NCBI RefSeq assembly: GCF_011046535.1
Contig: NZ_CP049257.1
Coordinates: 1,054,001 to 1,118,000 of the forward strand
Source: Nocardioides anomalus
Lineage (GTDB): Bacteria > Actinomycetota > Actinomycetes > Propionibacteriales > Nocardioidaceae
Direction of reading: 5' to 3'
Length of the DNA: 64,000 bases
Of this stretch, positions 9,499-18,085 are shown piece after piece. The notes under the pieces are model-generated. The model saw only the letters and a list, made by a program, of their open reading frames with translations. It did not search any database and had not been told where the DNA came from. The translations under genes and the position numbers were made by a program. Position 1 is the first letter of the stretch. Every line of letters starts with the position of its first letter.

Positions 9499-9598
9499 CG
9501 AACGACCCCTCGGTGCGCCAGGGCCACCCGTCCTCGCGGGTCAGGAGGTCGTTCTCGACCAGGGAGCGGCGCGGGGCCGCGTGGTGCGCCGCGCTCAC
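9491..9598 (-). CDS. possible small ORF (35 aa) ahead of the pentapeptide gene
   Basis: A GTG-started frame of 35 codons whose TGA overlaps the first codons of the pentapeptide gene by 8 bp, a pattern of translational coupling. The peptide contains LVENDLLTREDGWPWR, an amphipathic W-rich stretch that looks protein-like rather than random. No Shine-Dalgarno sequence is evident. It could be a leader peptide, or the remnant or end of a longer gene. Confidence 0.3.
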   Translation of the reverse strand: MSAAHHAAPRRSLVENDLLTREDGWPWRTEGSFDA

Positions 9599-9656
9599 GA
9601 CGCGGCCGGCCCGTGCGCTGCCATGTCCGTGACTCTCACACAGGCATGATGACGCC

Positions 9657-10415
9657 GTGAGGTCTCTCGGCGTGCTCGCGACGGCCCTCGTCCTCGCCCT
9701 CAGCGGGTGCAGCGGCGACGAGGAGCCCGAGAAGGGTCCCGACCTGCCGACGCAGAACGAGCTGACGGCGTACTTCGGGGCGGTGGCGTCCTACGACACC
9801 GACGCGCTCGCGGCCGCGGCCGAGGTCGCGCGGGACGGCTCTCCGGCGCAGGCCTACCTCGGCTACCTGGGCGACTACGCCGCCTCCGCCGATGCGGCCG
9901 GGCAGCCGGTGGCCGGCTCCGAGGTCAAGGCCGTCGACGGCGGCTTCACGGCCTGCGGCGGGACCGGCAAGCCCGACGAGTGCGTGACCTGGTCCGACCT
10001 GGAGGGCGAGGACGGCGCGCTGACGGACTTCACGGTCAACGACGTCGCGCTCGACGACTCCCTCGTCGACCTGGGCGACCAGGCGCCGGTCGCGGCCGAG
10101 GGGCTCTACGAGGTGCAGCCCGACTTCGCCTACCGCTCGCCACAGAGCGGCACCCTCTTCGTCACGGTGACCGTCACCGCCGGGGACGTGCCGGTCTCGC
10201 CGGAGCCCGGGGTCTACATCGAGCAGGACCAGATCCTCAACGGCACCAGGACCCGCGCGCCCGCGACGGTCGAGGCCGGCGCCAGCACGCCGGTCGTCCT
10301 GGCCTTCCCCCACGCCGAGAAGGCCGGCCTCGACGGGCAGGTCACCTTCGACCTGGGCCTGGCCGGTCAGGGCACGCAGTCGATCGGCTTCGGTCTCGCG
10401 ACGAGCGCCGGCTAG
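9657..10415 (+). CDS. putative secreted lipoprotein
   Basis: 252 residues. The N-terminus has a short hydrophobic core and a lipobox LSGC with the lipidated Cys at residue 18. The mature part is acidic, with a beta-rich domain from about residue 130. It probably sits on the outer face of the membrane, function unknown. The GTG has CATGAT 6 nt upstream and no Shine-Dalgarno sequence. Its stop shares CTAG with the stop of the convergent barstar-like gene. Confidence 0.75.
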   Translation: MRSLGVLATALVLALSGCSGDEEPEKGPDLPTQNELTAYFGAVASYDTDALAAAAEVARDGSPAQAYLGYLGDYAASADAAGQPVAGSEVKAVDGGFTACGGTGKPDECVTWSDLEGEDGALTDFTVNDVALDDSLVDLGDQAPVAAEGLYEVQPDFAYRSPQSGTLFVTVTVTAGDVPVSPEPGVYIEQDQILNGTRTRAPATVEAGASTPVVLAFPHAEKAGLDGQVTFDLGLAGQGTQSIGFGLATSAG

Positions 10416-10852
10416 GGCCCGTCGAAGTCCGGGCCGTCGCCGAGCGCGAACACCTCGAGCCACAGCGTCGGGCGGCCCTGCTCGGACCACCGGTGCTCGA
10501 ACGCCGCGGTGAGCAGCGCCCAGCCGACCTCGACGCCGGTGGCCGGCGCGGCCGCGTCGAGGTGGCTCCACACCACGGCCACCCGCTCGTCGGCGTGCTC
10601 GCTGACGAAGCCGAAGAAGCAGTCGTGGAACGCGTCCCACCCCGCGCCGTACCAGTCCGGGAAGGCGAGCAGCCGCCCCAGCTCGGCGTGCGCGGCTGCC
10701 CGCGAGGTGAGGAGCCGGCCGTCGAGGTCCAAGCGTCGGAAGCCCTCCCGGTCGAGGTACGCCGCCAGCGCCGGCTCGGTGTCCGAGCGCATCCGCCACA
10801 GCGGACCCGAGCGCAGCCAGGGGAACGCGCCGCGCACGTGCGGGCGGCTCAC
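10412..10852 (-). CDS. barstar-like (RNase inhibitor family) protein
   Basis: 146 residues. The core DWYGAGWDAFHDCFFGF (about 76-92) matches the barstar signature of a Tyr/Phe-rich loop, an invariant WDA and an acidic helix. Barstar blocks the RNase barnase. No barnase-like gene is near, so this may be an orphan immunity protein or a family member with another partner. The GTG at 10852 overlaps the upstream gene as GTGA. It ends in a shared CTAG with the lipoprotein gene. Confidence 0.75.
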   Translation of the reverse strand: MSRPHVRGAFPWLRSGPLWRMRSDTEPALAAYLDREGFRRLDLDGRLLTSRAAAHAELGRLLAFPDWYGAGWDAFHDCFFGFVSEHADERVAVVWSHLDAAAPATGVEVGWALLTAAFEHRWSEQGRPTLWLEVFALGDGPDFDGP

Positions 10853-11682
10853 GCCGCCGCCAGCAGCCGCGCGCACTCCTCGACCAGCCGCGCCCGCAGC
10901 GGCGCGCCCCGCTCGGCGAAGCCGCGCTGCGCCTCGGCGTACTCCCGCTTGCCCTCGGCCGTCTCGATCCGCACCGGCTCGTAGCCGAGCGCGGTCAGGT
11001 CGTACGGCGCCGCGCGCATGTCGAGCACCCGGATGTCGCGGGCGAGCTCGAAGCAGTCCGCGACCAGCTCGGCGGGCACCAGCGGCGCCAGCCGGAACGC
11101 GTGCTTGTAGAGGTCCATGCCGGCGTGCAGGCAGCCCGGCTGCTCGTGCGCCGGGCGGTCGTGCGCAGCGGGGGAGAGGGCGTTGAGCGGGCGCGCGGCC
11201 GGGGTGAAGAAGCGGTAGGCGTCGAAGTGCGAGCACGCGACCCGGTGGCCGTCGACGACCGCGTCGGTTCCGGCGCCGCCCAGGCGCAGGGGGTACGCCG
11301 CGTGCCGGACCTCCTCGGCCGAGGCGCGGTAGACCATCGCCCATTCGTGCAGCCCGAAGCACCCGAGGTTCGCCGGCCGGCCGGCCGTGGCCACGAGCAG
11401 CGCGTGCGTCCCGGCGACGAGGTCGTGCCGGGCGCGGACGTCCTCGGTCGTCGGCGTGTCCGGACCCCCCTCCAGCGCCACGCCGTACCCCGGCGACCAG
11501 CGGCGCAGCTGGGCCGGCCTAAAGGAGTAGTAGGTGAACAGGAAGTCGTGGACCGGGTGCTTCCCACCCGTCCCGCGCCGGGCCAGGTGCTCGGCGACGA
11601 GCGCGTCGACGCGGTCCTCGTGCGCCGCCGCGCGGGCGCGCCAGACCGCCTCGGGAAGGCTCCTCAGCTCCAGGACCGGCAC
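10849..11682 (-). CDS. conserved actinobacterial protein, often labelled 3-methyladenine DNA glycosylase
   Basis: 277 residues. The stretch KHPVHDFLFTYYSFRPAQLR (about 41-60) is characteristic of an actinobacterial family usually named 3-methyladenine DNA glycosylase. I see no helix-hairpin-helix or AAG-type active site, so the name is doubtful. Other landmarks are LGCFGLHEWAMVYR and GCLHAGMDLYKHAFRL, with conserved His residues that could bind metal. The GTG at 11682 has TATCCT 6 nt upstream. It forms a two-gene operon with the barstar-like gene. Confidence 0.75.
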   Translation of the reverse strand: MPVLELRSLPEAVWRARAAAHEDRVDALVAEHLARRGTGGKHPVHDFLFTYYSFRPAQLRRWSPGYGVALEGGPDTPTTEDVRARHDLVAGTHALLVATAGRPANLGCFGLHEWAMVYRASAEEVRHAAYPLRLGGAGTDAVVDGHRVACSHFDAYRFFTPAARPLNALSPAAHDRPAHEQPGCLHAGMDLYKHAFRLAPLVPAELVADCFELARDIRVLDMRAAPYDLTALGYEPVRIETAEGKREYAEAQRGFAERGAPLRARLVEECARLLAAA

Positions 11683-11688
11683 CGGCCC

Positions 11689-11694
11689 AGGATA
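11689..11694 (-). promoter_or_regulatory. -10 box, leaderless promoter of the 10849-11682 gene
   Basis: TATCCT on the minus strand, 6 nt before the GTG at 11682. There is no Shine-Dalgarno sequence. Confidence 0.5.
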
Positions 11695-11733
11695 GGGAGC
11701 AACCGGCAGGGCGCCCGCACCCGTCAGGCGGGT

Positions 11734-12375
11734 GTGGTCGGGTGGCTCCTCGCGCTGGTGGCGGTGCTCACCTCGTCGGTGCACCAGGTCGACGCGACGG
11801 CGCACTCGACCACCGACCCGGCCAGCGTGTGGGTGGTGGTCAACAAGACCCACCCGCTGCCGGCGGGCTTCCGGCCGGAGCTGGCGATCGTGCGCGGCTA
11901 CCAGGTCGCGCGGCCCGCGGCCCGGCCCCTCGAGCGGCTCCTCGGCGCGGGTGCGCGGTTCGGCTTCAAGATCGCCAGCGCCTACCGCTCCTACGCCTAC
12001 CAGGAGCACGTGCACGCCGCCACGGTCGCCGCGCGGGGGCAGCAGGCCGCCGACCGGCTGAGCGCGCGGCCGGGTCACAGCGAGCACCAGACCGGTCTGG
12101 CTGTCGACCTGGTCACGCCCGGCGACCCGGGCTGTGACTTCGATCCGTGCTTCGCCCGCACCCCGGCCGGTCGGTGGCTCGCGACCCACGCCGCGGCGTA
12201 CGGCTTCGTGGTGCGCTACCAGCCCGGCACCACGGCGATCACCGGCTACCGGCCGGAACCGTGGCACCTGCGCTACGTCGGCCGGGCGCTCGCGCTGGAG
12301 CTGCGGCGCACCGGGGTGCGGACGCTCGAGGAGTTCTTCGACGTGCCCGGCGGGGACTACCCCACCCCTCGATAG
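11734..12375 (+). CDS. D-alanyl-D-alanine carboxypeptidase (VanY/M15B family)
   Basis: 213 residues from the GTG at 11734. The zinc-peptidase motifs are SAYRSYAYQ, SEHQTGLAVDLV (His and Asp ligands) and EPWHLRYVG (third ligand His). A hydrophobic N-terminus (WLLALVAVLTSS) suggests export. In-frame codons just upstream (SNRQGARTRQAG) would give a better basic n-region, but no start codon is found there. It trims D-Ala from peptidoglycan stem peptides. The gene is divergent from the barstar operon. Resistance should not be inferred without a vanHAX set. Confidence 0.85.
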   Translation: MVGWLLALVAVLTSSVHQVDATAHSTTDPASVWVVVNKTHPLPAGFRPELAIVRGYQVARPAARPLERLLGAGARFGFKIASAYRSYAYQEHVHAATVAARGQQAADRLSARPGHSEHQTGLAVDLVTPGDPGCDFDPCFARTPAGRWLATHAAAYGFVVRYQPGTTAITGYRPEPWHLRYVGRALALELRRTGVRTLEEFFDVPGGDYPTPR

Positions 12376-12378
12376 GCT
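12373..12378 (+). promoter_or_regulatory. -10 box, leaderless promoter of the FAHD gene
   Basis: TAGGCT 6 nt before the GTG at 12385, overlapping the stop codon of the VanY gene. Confidence 0.5.
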
Positions 12379-12384
12379 CGGCGG

Positions 12385-13194
12385 GTGCGCATCGCCCGAT
12401 TCACCGCCGGTGAGGACCCCCAGTACGGCGTCGTCGCCGGTGACCTCGACGAGCACGGCCAGCTCGACGAGGACGCGGTGGTGGTCGCCCTGGCCGGCGA
12501 TCCGCTGTACGTCGGCATCAAGCTGCTCGAGGAGGAGCACCGGCTCTCGGACGTGCGGCTGCTCGCGCCGGTGATCCCGCGCAGCAAGGTGGTGGCGATC
12601 GGGCGCAACTACGCCAAGCACGCGGCCGAGATGGGCAACGACGTGCCCGACGAGCCGCTGATGTTCCTCAAGCCCAACACGTCGGTGATCGGCCCGGGCG
12701 ACCCGATCGGCTACCCGCGCCAGACCCAGGACCTGCACTACGAGGGCGAGCTCGCGGTCGTGATCGGTCGGATCTGCCGCGACGTGCCGGTCGAGCGCGC
12801 GACCGACGTGATCTTCGGCTACACCATCGCCAACGACGTGACCGCCCGCGACCTGCAGAAGAGCGACGGGCAGTGGACGCGGGCCAAGGGCTTCGACACC
12901 TTCTGCCCGCTCGGGCCGTGGATCGAGGACGACCTCGACCCGCACGACTTCGCGGAGGGGCGACGGGTGCAGACCTACCTCAACGGTGACGTGGTCCAGG
13001 ACGGCAGCACCGCCGACCTGATCTTCGACATCCCCACGCTCATCGCCCACGTGAGCAGCGTGATGACGCTGCTGCCGGGCGACGTGCTGCTCACCGGCAC
13101 CCCCGAGGGCGTCGGGCCGATGCAGGTCGGCGACGAGGTCGAGGTCTCCATCGAGGGCCTCGGCTCGTTGGCGAACCCGGTGGCCGCCCGATGA
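12385..13194 (+). CDS. fumarylacetoacetate hydrolase family protein
   Basis: 269 residues with the FAHD fold: [16 protein letters not shown] near residue 71, metal-binding [11 protein letters not shown] (about 118) and [11 protein letters not shown] near the C-terminus. Family members hydrolyse or decarboxylate acylpyruvates and 2-oxo acids such as oxaloacetate. In actinobacteria this gene commonly precedes gltX, so a general metabolite-repair role is more likely than aromatic catabolism. It overlaps gltX by 4 bp (ATGA). Confidence 0.9.
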   Translation: MRIARFTAGEDPQYGVVAGDLDEHGQLDEDAVVVALAGDPLYVGIKLLEEEHRLSDVRLLAPVIPRSKVVAIGRNYAKHAAEMGNDVPDEPLMFLKPNTSVIGPGDPIGYPRQTQDLHYEGELAVVIGRICRDVPVERATDVIFGYTIANDVTARDLQKSDGQWTRAKGFDTFCPLGPWIEDDLDPHDFAEGRRVQTYLNGDVVQDGSTADLIFDIPTLIAHVSSVMTLLPGDVLLTGTPEGVGPMQVGDEVEVSIEGLGSLANPVAAR

Positions 13195-14636
13195 GCGACA
13201 GCACCGTCCGCGTCCGCTTCTGCCCGAGCCCGACCGGCTCGCCGCACGTGGGCTTCGCGCGCACCGCGCTCTACAACTGGGCCTTCGCGCGCCACCAGGG
13301 CGGCACCTTCGTCTTCCGCATCGAGGACACCGACAAGGCCCGCAGCACCGAGGAGTCGTACGACGCGATGCTCGGCGCGATGCGCTGGCTCGGCCTCGAC
13401 TGGGACGAGGGCCCCGGGGTCGGCGGCCCGCACGGGCCCTACCGCCAGTCCGAGCGCGGCGAGGTCTACCGCGACGTGCTCGCCCAGCTGGCGGCGTCGT
13501 CGTACACCTACGACTGCTACTGCACGACCGAGGAGGTCGACGCGCGCCGCAAGGCGTCCGGCTCCAAGGTGCAGGGCTACGACAACTTCTGCCGCGACCT
13601 GACCGAGGAGCAGGTCGCGGCGTTCCGGGCCGAGGGCCGCGAGCCCGTGGTCCGCTTCCGGATGCCCGACGGCTCGGTCACCTGGGACGACCTGGTCCGC
13701 GGCGAGATCACCTTCGAGACCCGCTTCGTGCCGGACTTCGCGCTCTGCCGGGCCAACGGCGACCCGCTCTACACGCTGGTCAACCCGGTCGACGATGCGC
13801 TCATGGAGATCACCCACGTGCTGCGCGGCGAGGACCTGCTCTCCAGCACCCCGCGCCAGATCCCGCTGCACCAGGCGCTGGTCGCGCTGGGCGTCTCCAC
13901 GGTCGTGCCGCAGTTCGGCCACCTGCCGTTCGTGATGGGGGAGGGCAACAAGAAGCTCTCCAAGCGCGACCCCGAGTCGCACCTGTTCCTCTACCGCGAC
14001 CAGGGGTTCCTGCCCGAGGGGCTGCTCAACTACCTGGCCCTGCTCGGCTGGTCGATCGCCGCCGACCGCGACGTGTTCACGCTCGAGGAGATGGTCGAGG
14101 CCTTCGACATCCGCGATGTGAACCCCAACCCGGCCCGCTTCGACATGAAGAAGGCCGAGGCGATCAACGCCGACCACATGCGGCTGCTGTCCCTCGACGA
14201 GCTCACCCGTCGCGTGCTGCCCTACCTCCGCGAGGCCGGTGTCGTCGGCGACCCGATGTCGGACGCCGACAGCCAGCTCCTCGAGCAGGCCATGCCGCTG
14301 GTGGCCGAGCGGATGAACAAGCTGACCGAGGCCGCCCCGATGCTGGGCTTCCTCTTCGCCGAGGACGTCGAGCGCGTCGACGAGGTCGACGAGGCGGGTC
14401 GCGACGTCGTACGCGCGGCGCACGACGCCCTGGCCGGCCTGGAGACCTGGTCCACCGCCGACATCGAGGCCGCCCTGCGCCACGCGCTGATCGACGGGCT
14501 CGGCCTCAAGCCGCGGCTGGCCTTCGGCCCGGTCCGCATCGCGGTGACCGGCCGCAAGGTCTCGCCGCCGCTCTTCGAGTCCCTCGAGCTCCTGGGCCGC
14601 GAGCGGTCGCTGGCCCGGCTCGCCGCCGGGCGATGA
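13191..14636 (+). CDS. gltX: glutamyl-tRNA synthetase
   Basis: 481 residues, a class I aminoacyl-tRNA synthetase. The HIGH-type motif is [10 protein letters not shown] (12-21) and the KMSKS-type motif is KLSKR (about 254). No GlnRS is present here and actinobacteria generally lack it, so this enzyme probably charges both tRNA-Glu and tRNA-Gln, the latter being corrected by GatCAB. Both tRNA genes lie about 1 kb downstream. It is the middle gene of FAHD-gltX-CPBP, overlapping each neighbour by 4 bp. Confidence 0.97.
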   Translation: MSDSTVRVRFCPSPTGSPHVGFARTALYNWAFARHQGGTFVFRIEDTDKARSTEESYDAMLGAMRWLGLDWDEGPGVGGPHGPYRQSERGEVYRDVLAQLAASSYTYDCYCTTEEVDARRKASGSKVQGYDNFCRDLTEEQVAAFRAEGREPVVRFRMPDGSVTWDDLVRGEITFETRFVPDFALCRANGDPLYTLVNPVDDALMEITHVLRGEDLLSSTPRQIPLHQALVALGVSTVVPQFGHLPFVMGEGNKKLSKRDPESHLFLYRDQGFLPEGLLNYLALLGWSIAADRDVFTLEEMVEAFDIRDVNPNPARFDMKKAEAINADHMRLLSLDELTRRVLPYLREAGVVGDPMSDADSQLLEQAMPLVAERMNKLTEAAPMLGFLFAEDVERVDEVDEAGRDVVRAAHDALAGLETWSTADIEAALRHALIDGLGLKPRLAFGPVRIAVTGRKVSPPLFESLELLGRERSLARLAAGR

Positions 14637-15616
14637 CCCAGCGGGTCGAGTACCACCTCGTCCAGCGCCACGTCGGCCGCTGGGGCGACAGCGGCTGGTG
14701 GCGGCCCCTGGTCGGCGTGCTGTGCGTCGCCCTGTCCGTGCTGCTGGTCATCCAGATCGCCCTGGGCATCGGGCTCGCGCTGGTCCTGTTCGCCACCGGG
14801 TCGACGACCGACACGTTCTCCGACGACTTCAACCGGGTCATCGACACCGACCACGTCACCCCGGCCGGACTGGCCTACCTCAACCTGTCGCTGGCCGGCG
14901 CCATCCCCGCCGTCCTCCTCATCGCCTTCCTGCTGCACCGGCTGCGTCCCGGCTGGGTCGCCTCGGTCGCCGGCCGGATGCGGTGGAAGTGGCTGCTGGT
15001 CTGCCTGGGCCTGGCCTTCGTGGCCCTGCTCGCCACACTCGTGGTCTCCGCCGTGCTGCCCTCCGGCGGCGACGGCGAGGAGCTCGGCAGCTCGCTGAAC
15101 CCCTGGACGAGCCAGGTCCGCGACTTCCTCATCGTCATCGTCCTGCTCACCCCCCTCCAGGCCGCGGGGGAGGAGTACGCCTTCCGCGGCTACCTCACCC
15201 AGGCGTTCGGCGGGATCTTCGAGCCCCTCGGCCCCCGCGCCGCCCGTGCCGCCGCCGTGCTGGCGCCCGCGCTGCTCTTCGCGCTGGCCCACGGCGCCCA
15301 GGACGCCCCGATCTTCTTCGACCGCTTCGCCTTCGGTGTCGTCGCCGGCATCCTCGTCATCGCCACCGGCGGCCTCGAGGCCGGCATCGCCATGCACGTG
15401 CTCAACAACTTCCTGGCCTTCGGGCTGGCCCTGGCCTTCAGCGACATGAGCTCGGCCCTCAACCCCACCGGCGGCAGCTGGTGGAACATCCCGGTCACCC
15501 TCACCCAGTCGCTGGTCTACCTCGGCCTCGCGATCTGGGCGGCCCGCCGCCTCGGCATCGCCAGCACCACCGCGAGCAGTGCGAGCGAATTGGAGCCGTC
15601 CGAGCCCCGCGTGTAA
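14633..15616 (+). CDS. CPBP family intramembrane glutamic endopeptidase
   Basis: 327 residues with about seven membrane segments. The three CPBP active-site motifs are present: [10 protein letters not shown] (EExxxR, about 180), LLFALAHG (FxxxH, about 215) and MHVLNNF (HxxxN, about 252). In other bacteria such proteins process CAAX-type substrates, bacteriocins or membrane regulators. The substrate here is unknown. Its stop codon lies inside the -10 of the downstream tRNA promoter. Confidence 0.9.
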   Translation: MTQRVEYHLVQRHVGRWGDSGWWRPLVGVLCVALSVLLVIQIALGIGLALVLFATGSTTDTFSDDFNRVIDTDHVTPAGLAYLNLSLAGAIPAVLLIAFLLHRLRPGWVASVAGRMRWKWLLVCLGLAFVALLATLVVSAVLPSGGDGEELGSSLNPWTSQVRDFLIVIVLLTPLQAAGEEYAFRGYLTQAFGGIFEPLGPRAARAAAVLAPALLFALAHGAQDAPIFFDRFAFGVVAGILVIATGGLEAGIAMHVLNNFLAFGLALAFSDMSSALNPTGGSWWNIPVTLTQSLVYLGLAIWAARRLGIASTTASSASELEPSEPRV

Positions 15617-15619
15617 GGT
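15590..15619 (+). promoter_or_regulatory. promoter of the tRNA-Gln/tRNA-Glu unit
   Basis: -35 TTGGAG (15590-15595), 18-bp spacer, -10 TAAGGT (15614-15619). The -10 overlaps the TAA stop of the CPBP gene. Transcription would start about 60 bp before tRNA-Gln. Confidence 0.5.
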
Positions 15620-15683
15620 TTCTCCTCGGCTCGGAGGCCGCGTCGCAGGACAGCGGAATCCGGGTCGAACACCAGTAAGACAG

Positions 15684-15755
15684 TGGGATATGGTGTAATT
15701 GGCAGCACGACTGGTTCTGGTCCAGTTAGTCTAGGTTCGAGTCCTAGTATCCCAG
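15684..15755 (+). tRNA. tRNA-Gln (CTG anticodon)
   Basis: 72 nt. The acceptor stem pairs TGGGATA with TATCCCA. The anticodon arm ACTGG-TTCTGGT-CCAGT exposes CTG, and the T arm contains GGTTCGAGTCC. CCA is not encoded. It decodes CAG, the dominant Gln codon in this GC-rich genome. Confidence 0.95.
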
Positions 15756-15858
15756 CGAGATCGCGGCGCAGGCCCTGGCCCACCGTCGCGATTTGGTGTC
15801 TCGGCCGGGCTCTCCCGTAGAGTTCAGCCGGTTGCACCGAGCAGGAGCAACAGTGCAC

Positions 15859-15931
15859 GCCCCGTTCGTCTAGCGGCCCAGGACGCTGGCCTCTCACGCC
15901 GGAAGCACGGGTTCGAATCCCGTACGGGGTA
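15859..15931 (+). tRNA. tRNA-Glu (CTC anticodon)
   Basis: 73 nt. The acceptor strand GCCCCGT pairs with ACGGGGT, with a G-U first pair. The anticodon loop CTCTCAC exposes CTC, and the T arm is GGGTTCGAATCCC. The CCA end is encoded (15932-15934), unlike in the neighbouring tRNA-Gln. Confidence 0.95.
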
Positions 15932-15937
15932 CCACTG

Positions 15938-15977
15938 AGGAGGCTCAGGCGGTCAGACACGACCGGCTGGGCCTCCT
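15938..15977 (+). terminator. terminator-like hairpin after tRNA-Glu
   Basis: The outer stem pairs AGGAGGC (15938-15944) with GCCTCCT (15971-15977), and an inner GGTC/GACC closes a six-base loop. It is followed by TCGTAT, a weak T-tract. Confidence 0.5.
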
Positions 15978-16014
15978 TCGTATGATGCGCCCAGGGCGCC
16001 CGTCCACGACTCGG

Positions 16015-16020
16015 TAGGGT
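16015..16020 (+). promoter_or_regulatory. -10 box of the rsbQ-rsbP operon
   Basis: TAGGGT 7 nt before the GTG at 16028. This supports 16028 over the in-frame GTG at 16019, which would lie inside the -10 itself. Confidence 0.55.
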
Positions 16021-16027
16021 GAGCGCC

Positions 16028-16849
16028 GTGGCCCGGCCCGACCAGCTCAACGTCCGGATCTCCGGCGCGGTCGACGGCCCACCACTGCTCTTCGTGCACG
16101 GGTTCGGCTGCGACCAGCACATGTGGCGACTGGTGGCGCCGGCCTTCGAGCGTGACCACCGGGTCGTGCTGCTGGACCTGGTCGGGGCGGGCGGCTCGGA
16201 CCCCGCTGCCTGGGACCCGGACCGCTACGTCTCGCTGGACGCCTACGCCGAGGACCTGCTCGCCGTGGTGCACGCCCTCGACCTGCGTGACGTCGTTCTG
16301 GTCGGCCACTCGGTCTCGGCGATGAGCGGGATGGTCGCCACCGTGCGCGAACCGGACCGGTTCGCCGGGCTGGTGATGATCGGGCCCTCGCCTTGCTTCA
16401 TCGACGACGGTGACTACCGCGGTGGGTTCTCCCGCTCCGACATCGACGACCTCCTCTCCTCGCTCGAGAGCAACTACCTCGGGTGGTCCGCCACGATGGC
16501 GCCCGCCATCGTGGGCAACCCCGAGCGCCCGGAGCTGGGCGCGGAGCTGACGGAGAGCTTCTGCCGGATGGCGCCCGACGTGGCCCGCCAGTTCGCCCGG
16601 GTCACCTTCCTCAGCGACTGTCGCACCGAGCTCCCGCACGTCAGCGTGCCGACGCTGGTGCTCCAGAGCCAGCAGGACGTCATCGCTCCGGTGCACGTCG
16701 GGGAGTACGTCGCCGCGCAGGTCCCCGACGGCCGGCTGGTGGTGCTGGACGCGACCGGGCACTGCCCGCACCTCAGCGCCCCCGAGGAGACCGTGGCGGC
16801 GATCCGCGAGTTCCTCGGCGTGTCCACGCCCGTCCCGGCGACGACGTGA
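16028..16849 (+). CDS. rsbQ: RsbQ-like alpha/beta hydrolase
   Basis: 273 residues. It closely follows Bacillus RsbQ: HGFGCDQHMWRLVAPAFE near the N-terminus, nucleophile Ser95 in GHSVSAMSG, MIGPSPCFIDD, the catalytic Asp in QQDVIAP and His in GHCPH. RsbQ is needed for activation of the phosphatase RsbP in energy stress and is thought to make or carry its ligand. The gene overlaps the RsbP-like gene by 4 bp (GTGA), the same pairing as in Bacillus. The start is set by the leaderless promoter. Confidence 0.92.
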   Translation: MARPDQLNVRISGAVDGPPLLFVHGFGCDQHMWRLVAPAFERDHRVVLLDLVGAGGSDPAAWDPDRYVSLDAYAEDLLAVVHALDLRDVVLVGHSVSAMSGMVATVREPDRFAGLVMIGPSPCFIDDGDYRGGFSRSDIDDLLSSLESNYLGWSATMAPAIVGNPERPELGAELTESFCRMAPDVARQFARVTFLSDCRTELPHVSVPTLVLQSQQDVIAPVHVGEYVAAQVPDGRLVVLDATGHCPHLSAPEETVAAIREFLGVSTPVPATT

Positions 16850-18060
16850 CCGCGACCGCGGGCCCGGCGCCGTCGGACCGGGCCCGGGCGGCGTTCCTCG
16901 ACGCGCTGGTCCACGACGACCCGGTCGCGCTCTACGAGTCCGCGCCGTGCGGCTTCGTCACCACCACCCCCGACGGGGTCGTGGTGAAGTCCAACGCCAC
17001 CTTCCGCCGCTGGGTCGGGCGCGACGCCGCCGACCTGGTCGGCGAGGTCTTCTTCGCCGACCTGCTCGCGGTGGGCAGCCGCATCTACTACGGCACCCAC
17101 CTGGGCCCCGCGCTGCTCATGTCGGACCTGGTGCAGGAGGTGGCGCTGGACCTCCTCACCGCCGACGGCGGGCGCCTGCCGGTGCTGGCCAACGCCTCCC
17201 TCGCCCGGGGCGAGGACGGGCGGCCGCGCGCGATCCGGATCGCGCTCTTCGACGCCACCGAGCGGCGCAGCTACGAGCGCGAGCTGGTCGAGGCCAAGCG
17301 GCGCGCCGAGGAGTCCGAGCGGGAGGCGCAGGCGTTGGCGCGCGCGCTCCAGCAGACCCTCATCCCCCCGACCCCGCCGCAGGTCCCGGGGCTGGATCTC
17401 GCCGCGACGTACCTGCCCGCGGGCCAGGGCTCCGAGGTGGGCGGCGACTTCTACGACGTGTTCAAGGTCCGCGACGACGACTGGGTGATCACGCTCGGCG
17501 ACGTGTGCGGCAAGGGGTACGAGGCCGCGGTGGTCACCTCGCTGGTGCGCCACACCATCCGTGCGCTCAGCGTCAACGAGCCGCGCCCCAGTGCCGTGCT
17601 GAGCGCGCTAGACGAGGTGCTCCACCACGACCCCACCGACCGGTTCTGCACGGCCGTGCTGCTGCGCCTGCGCCGGGTCGACGGGCGCTGGGAGGTCACC
17701 CTCGGCCTGGCCGGCCACCCGCAGCCGCTGCTGCTGCGCGCCGACGGGGTCGTGCAGCCGCTGGGCCGCTTCGGGCCGCTGCTCGGCGTGCTGGACCGGC
17801 CCGCGTTCACCGACACCACGGTCGGCCTAGAGCCCGGCGACGTCGTCGTCCTCTACACCGACGGCGTGACCGAGGCCCTGCGCGACGGCACCATGTACGG
17901 CGAGGAGCGGCTCGTCGACGCGGTGGGACGGATCGGGCCCGTGCCGGCCGACCTGGTCGTGGCGCTGCCCGCCGCGGTGCTCGCCTACCAGGACGGCGAC
18001 ACCGTGCGCGACGACGTGGCCGTGCTCGCGTTCGGGCCGCCGGCCGGGTCCCAGGGCTGA
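16846..18060 (+). CDS. rsbP: RsbP-like PAS domain PP2C/SpoIIE phosphatase
   Basis: 404 residues. A PAS domain (about 25-145; YESAPCGFVTTTPDG) is followed by a coiled-coil linker rich in Glu and Arg (about 145-175), then a SpoIIE/PP2C phosphatase (about 185-400) with metal ligands in VGGDFYDVF, LGDVCGKGYEAA, LYTDGVTEA and DDVAVLAF. By analogy it dephosphorylates an RsbV-type anti-anti-sigma factor when the PAS/RsbQ module signals energy stress. No RsbV, RsbW or sigma-B gene is in the window, so the target is encoded elsewhere. Confidence 0.92.
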   Translation: MTATAGPAPSDRARAAFLDALVHDDPVALYESAPCGFVTTTPDGVVVKSNATFRRWVGRDAADLVGEVFFADLLAVGSRIYYGTHLGPALLMSDLVQEVALDLLTADGGRLPVLANASLARGEDGRPRAIRIALFDATERRSYERELVEAKRRAEESEREAQALARALQQTLIPPTPPQVPGLDLAATYLPAGQGSEVGGDFYDVFKVRDDDWVITLGDVCGKGYEAAVVTSLVRHTIRALSVNEPRPSAVLSALDEVLHHDPTDRFCTAVLLRLRRVDGRWEVTLGLAGHPQPLLLRADGVVQPLGRFGPLLGVLDRPAFTDTTVGLEPGDVVVLYTDGVTEALRDGTMYGEERLVDAVGRIGPVPADLVVALPAAVLAYQDGDTVRDDVAVLAFGPPAGSQG

Positions 18061-18085
18061 GCCCGGCCGGCCCCGGTGGAGCGCC

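Noticed and set aside
11734..12375. VanY as a glycopeptide-resistance gene.
   Set aside because: No vanH, vanA or vanX partner; housekeeping M15 peptidases look the same.
16019..16027. GTG at 16019 as the rsbQ start.
   Set aside because: It overlaps the TAGGGT box; 16028 fits the leaderless spacing.
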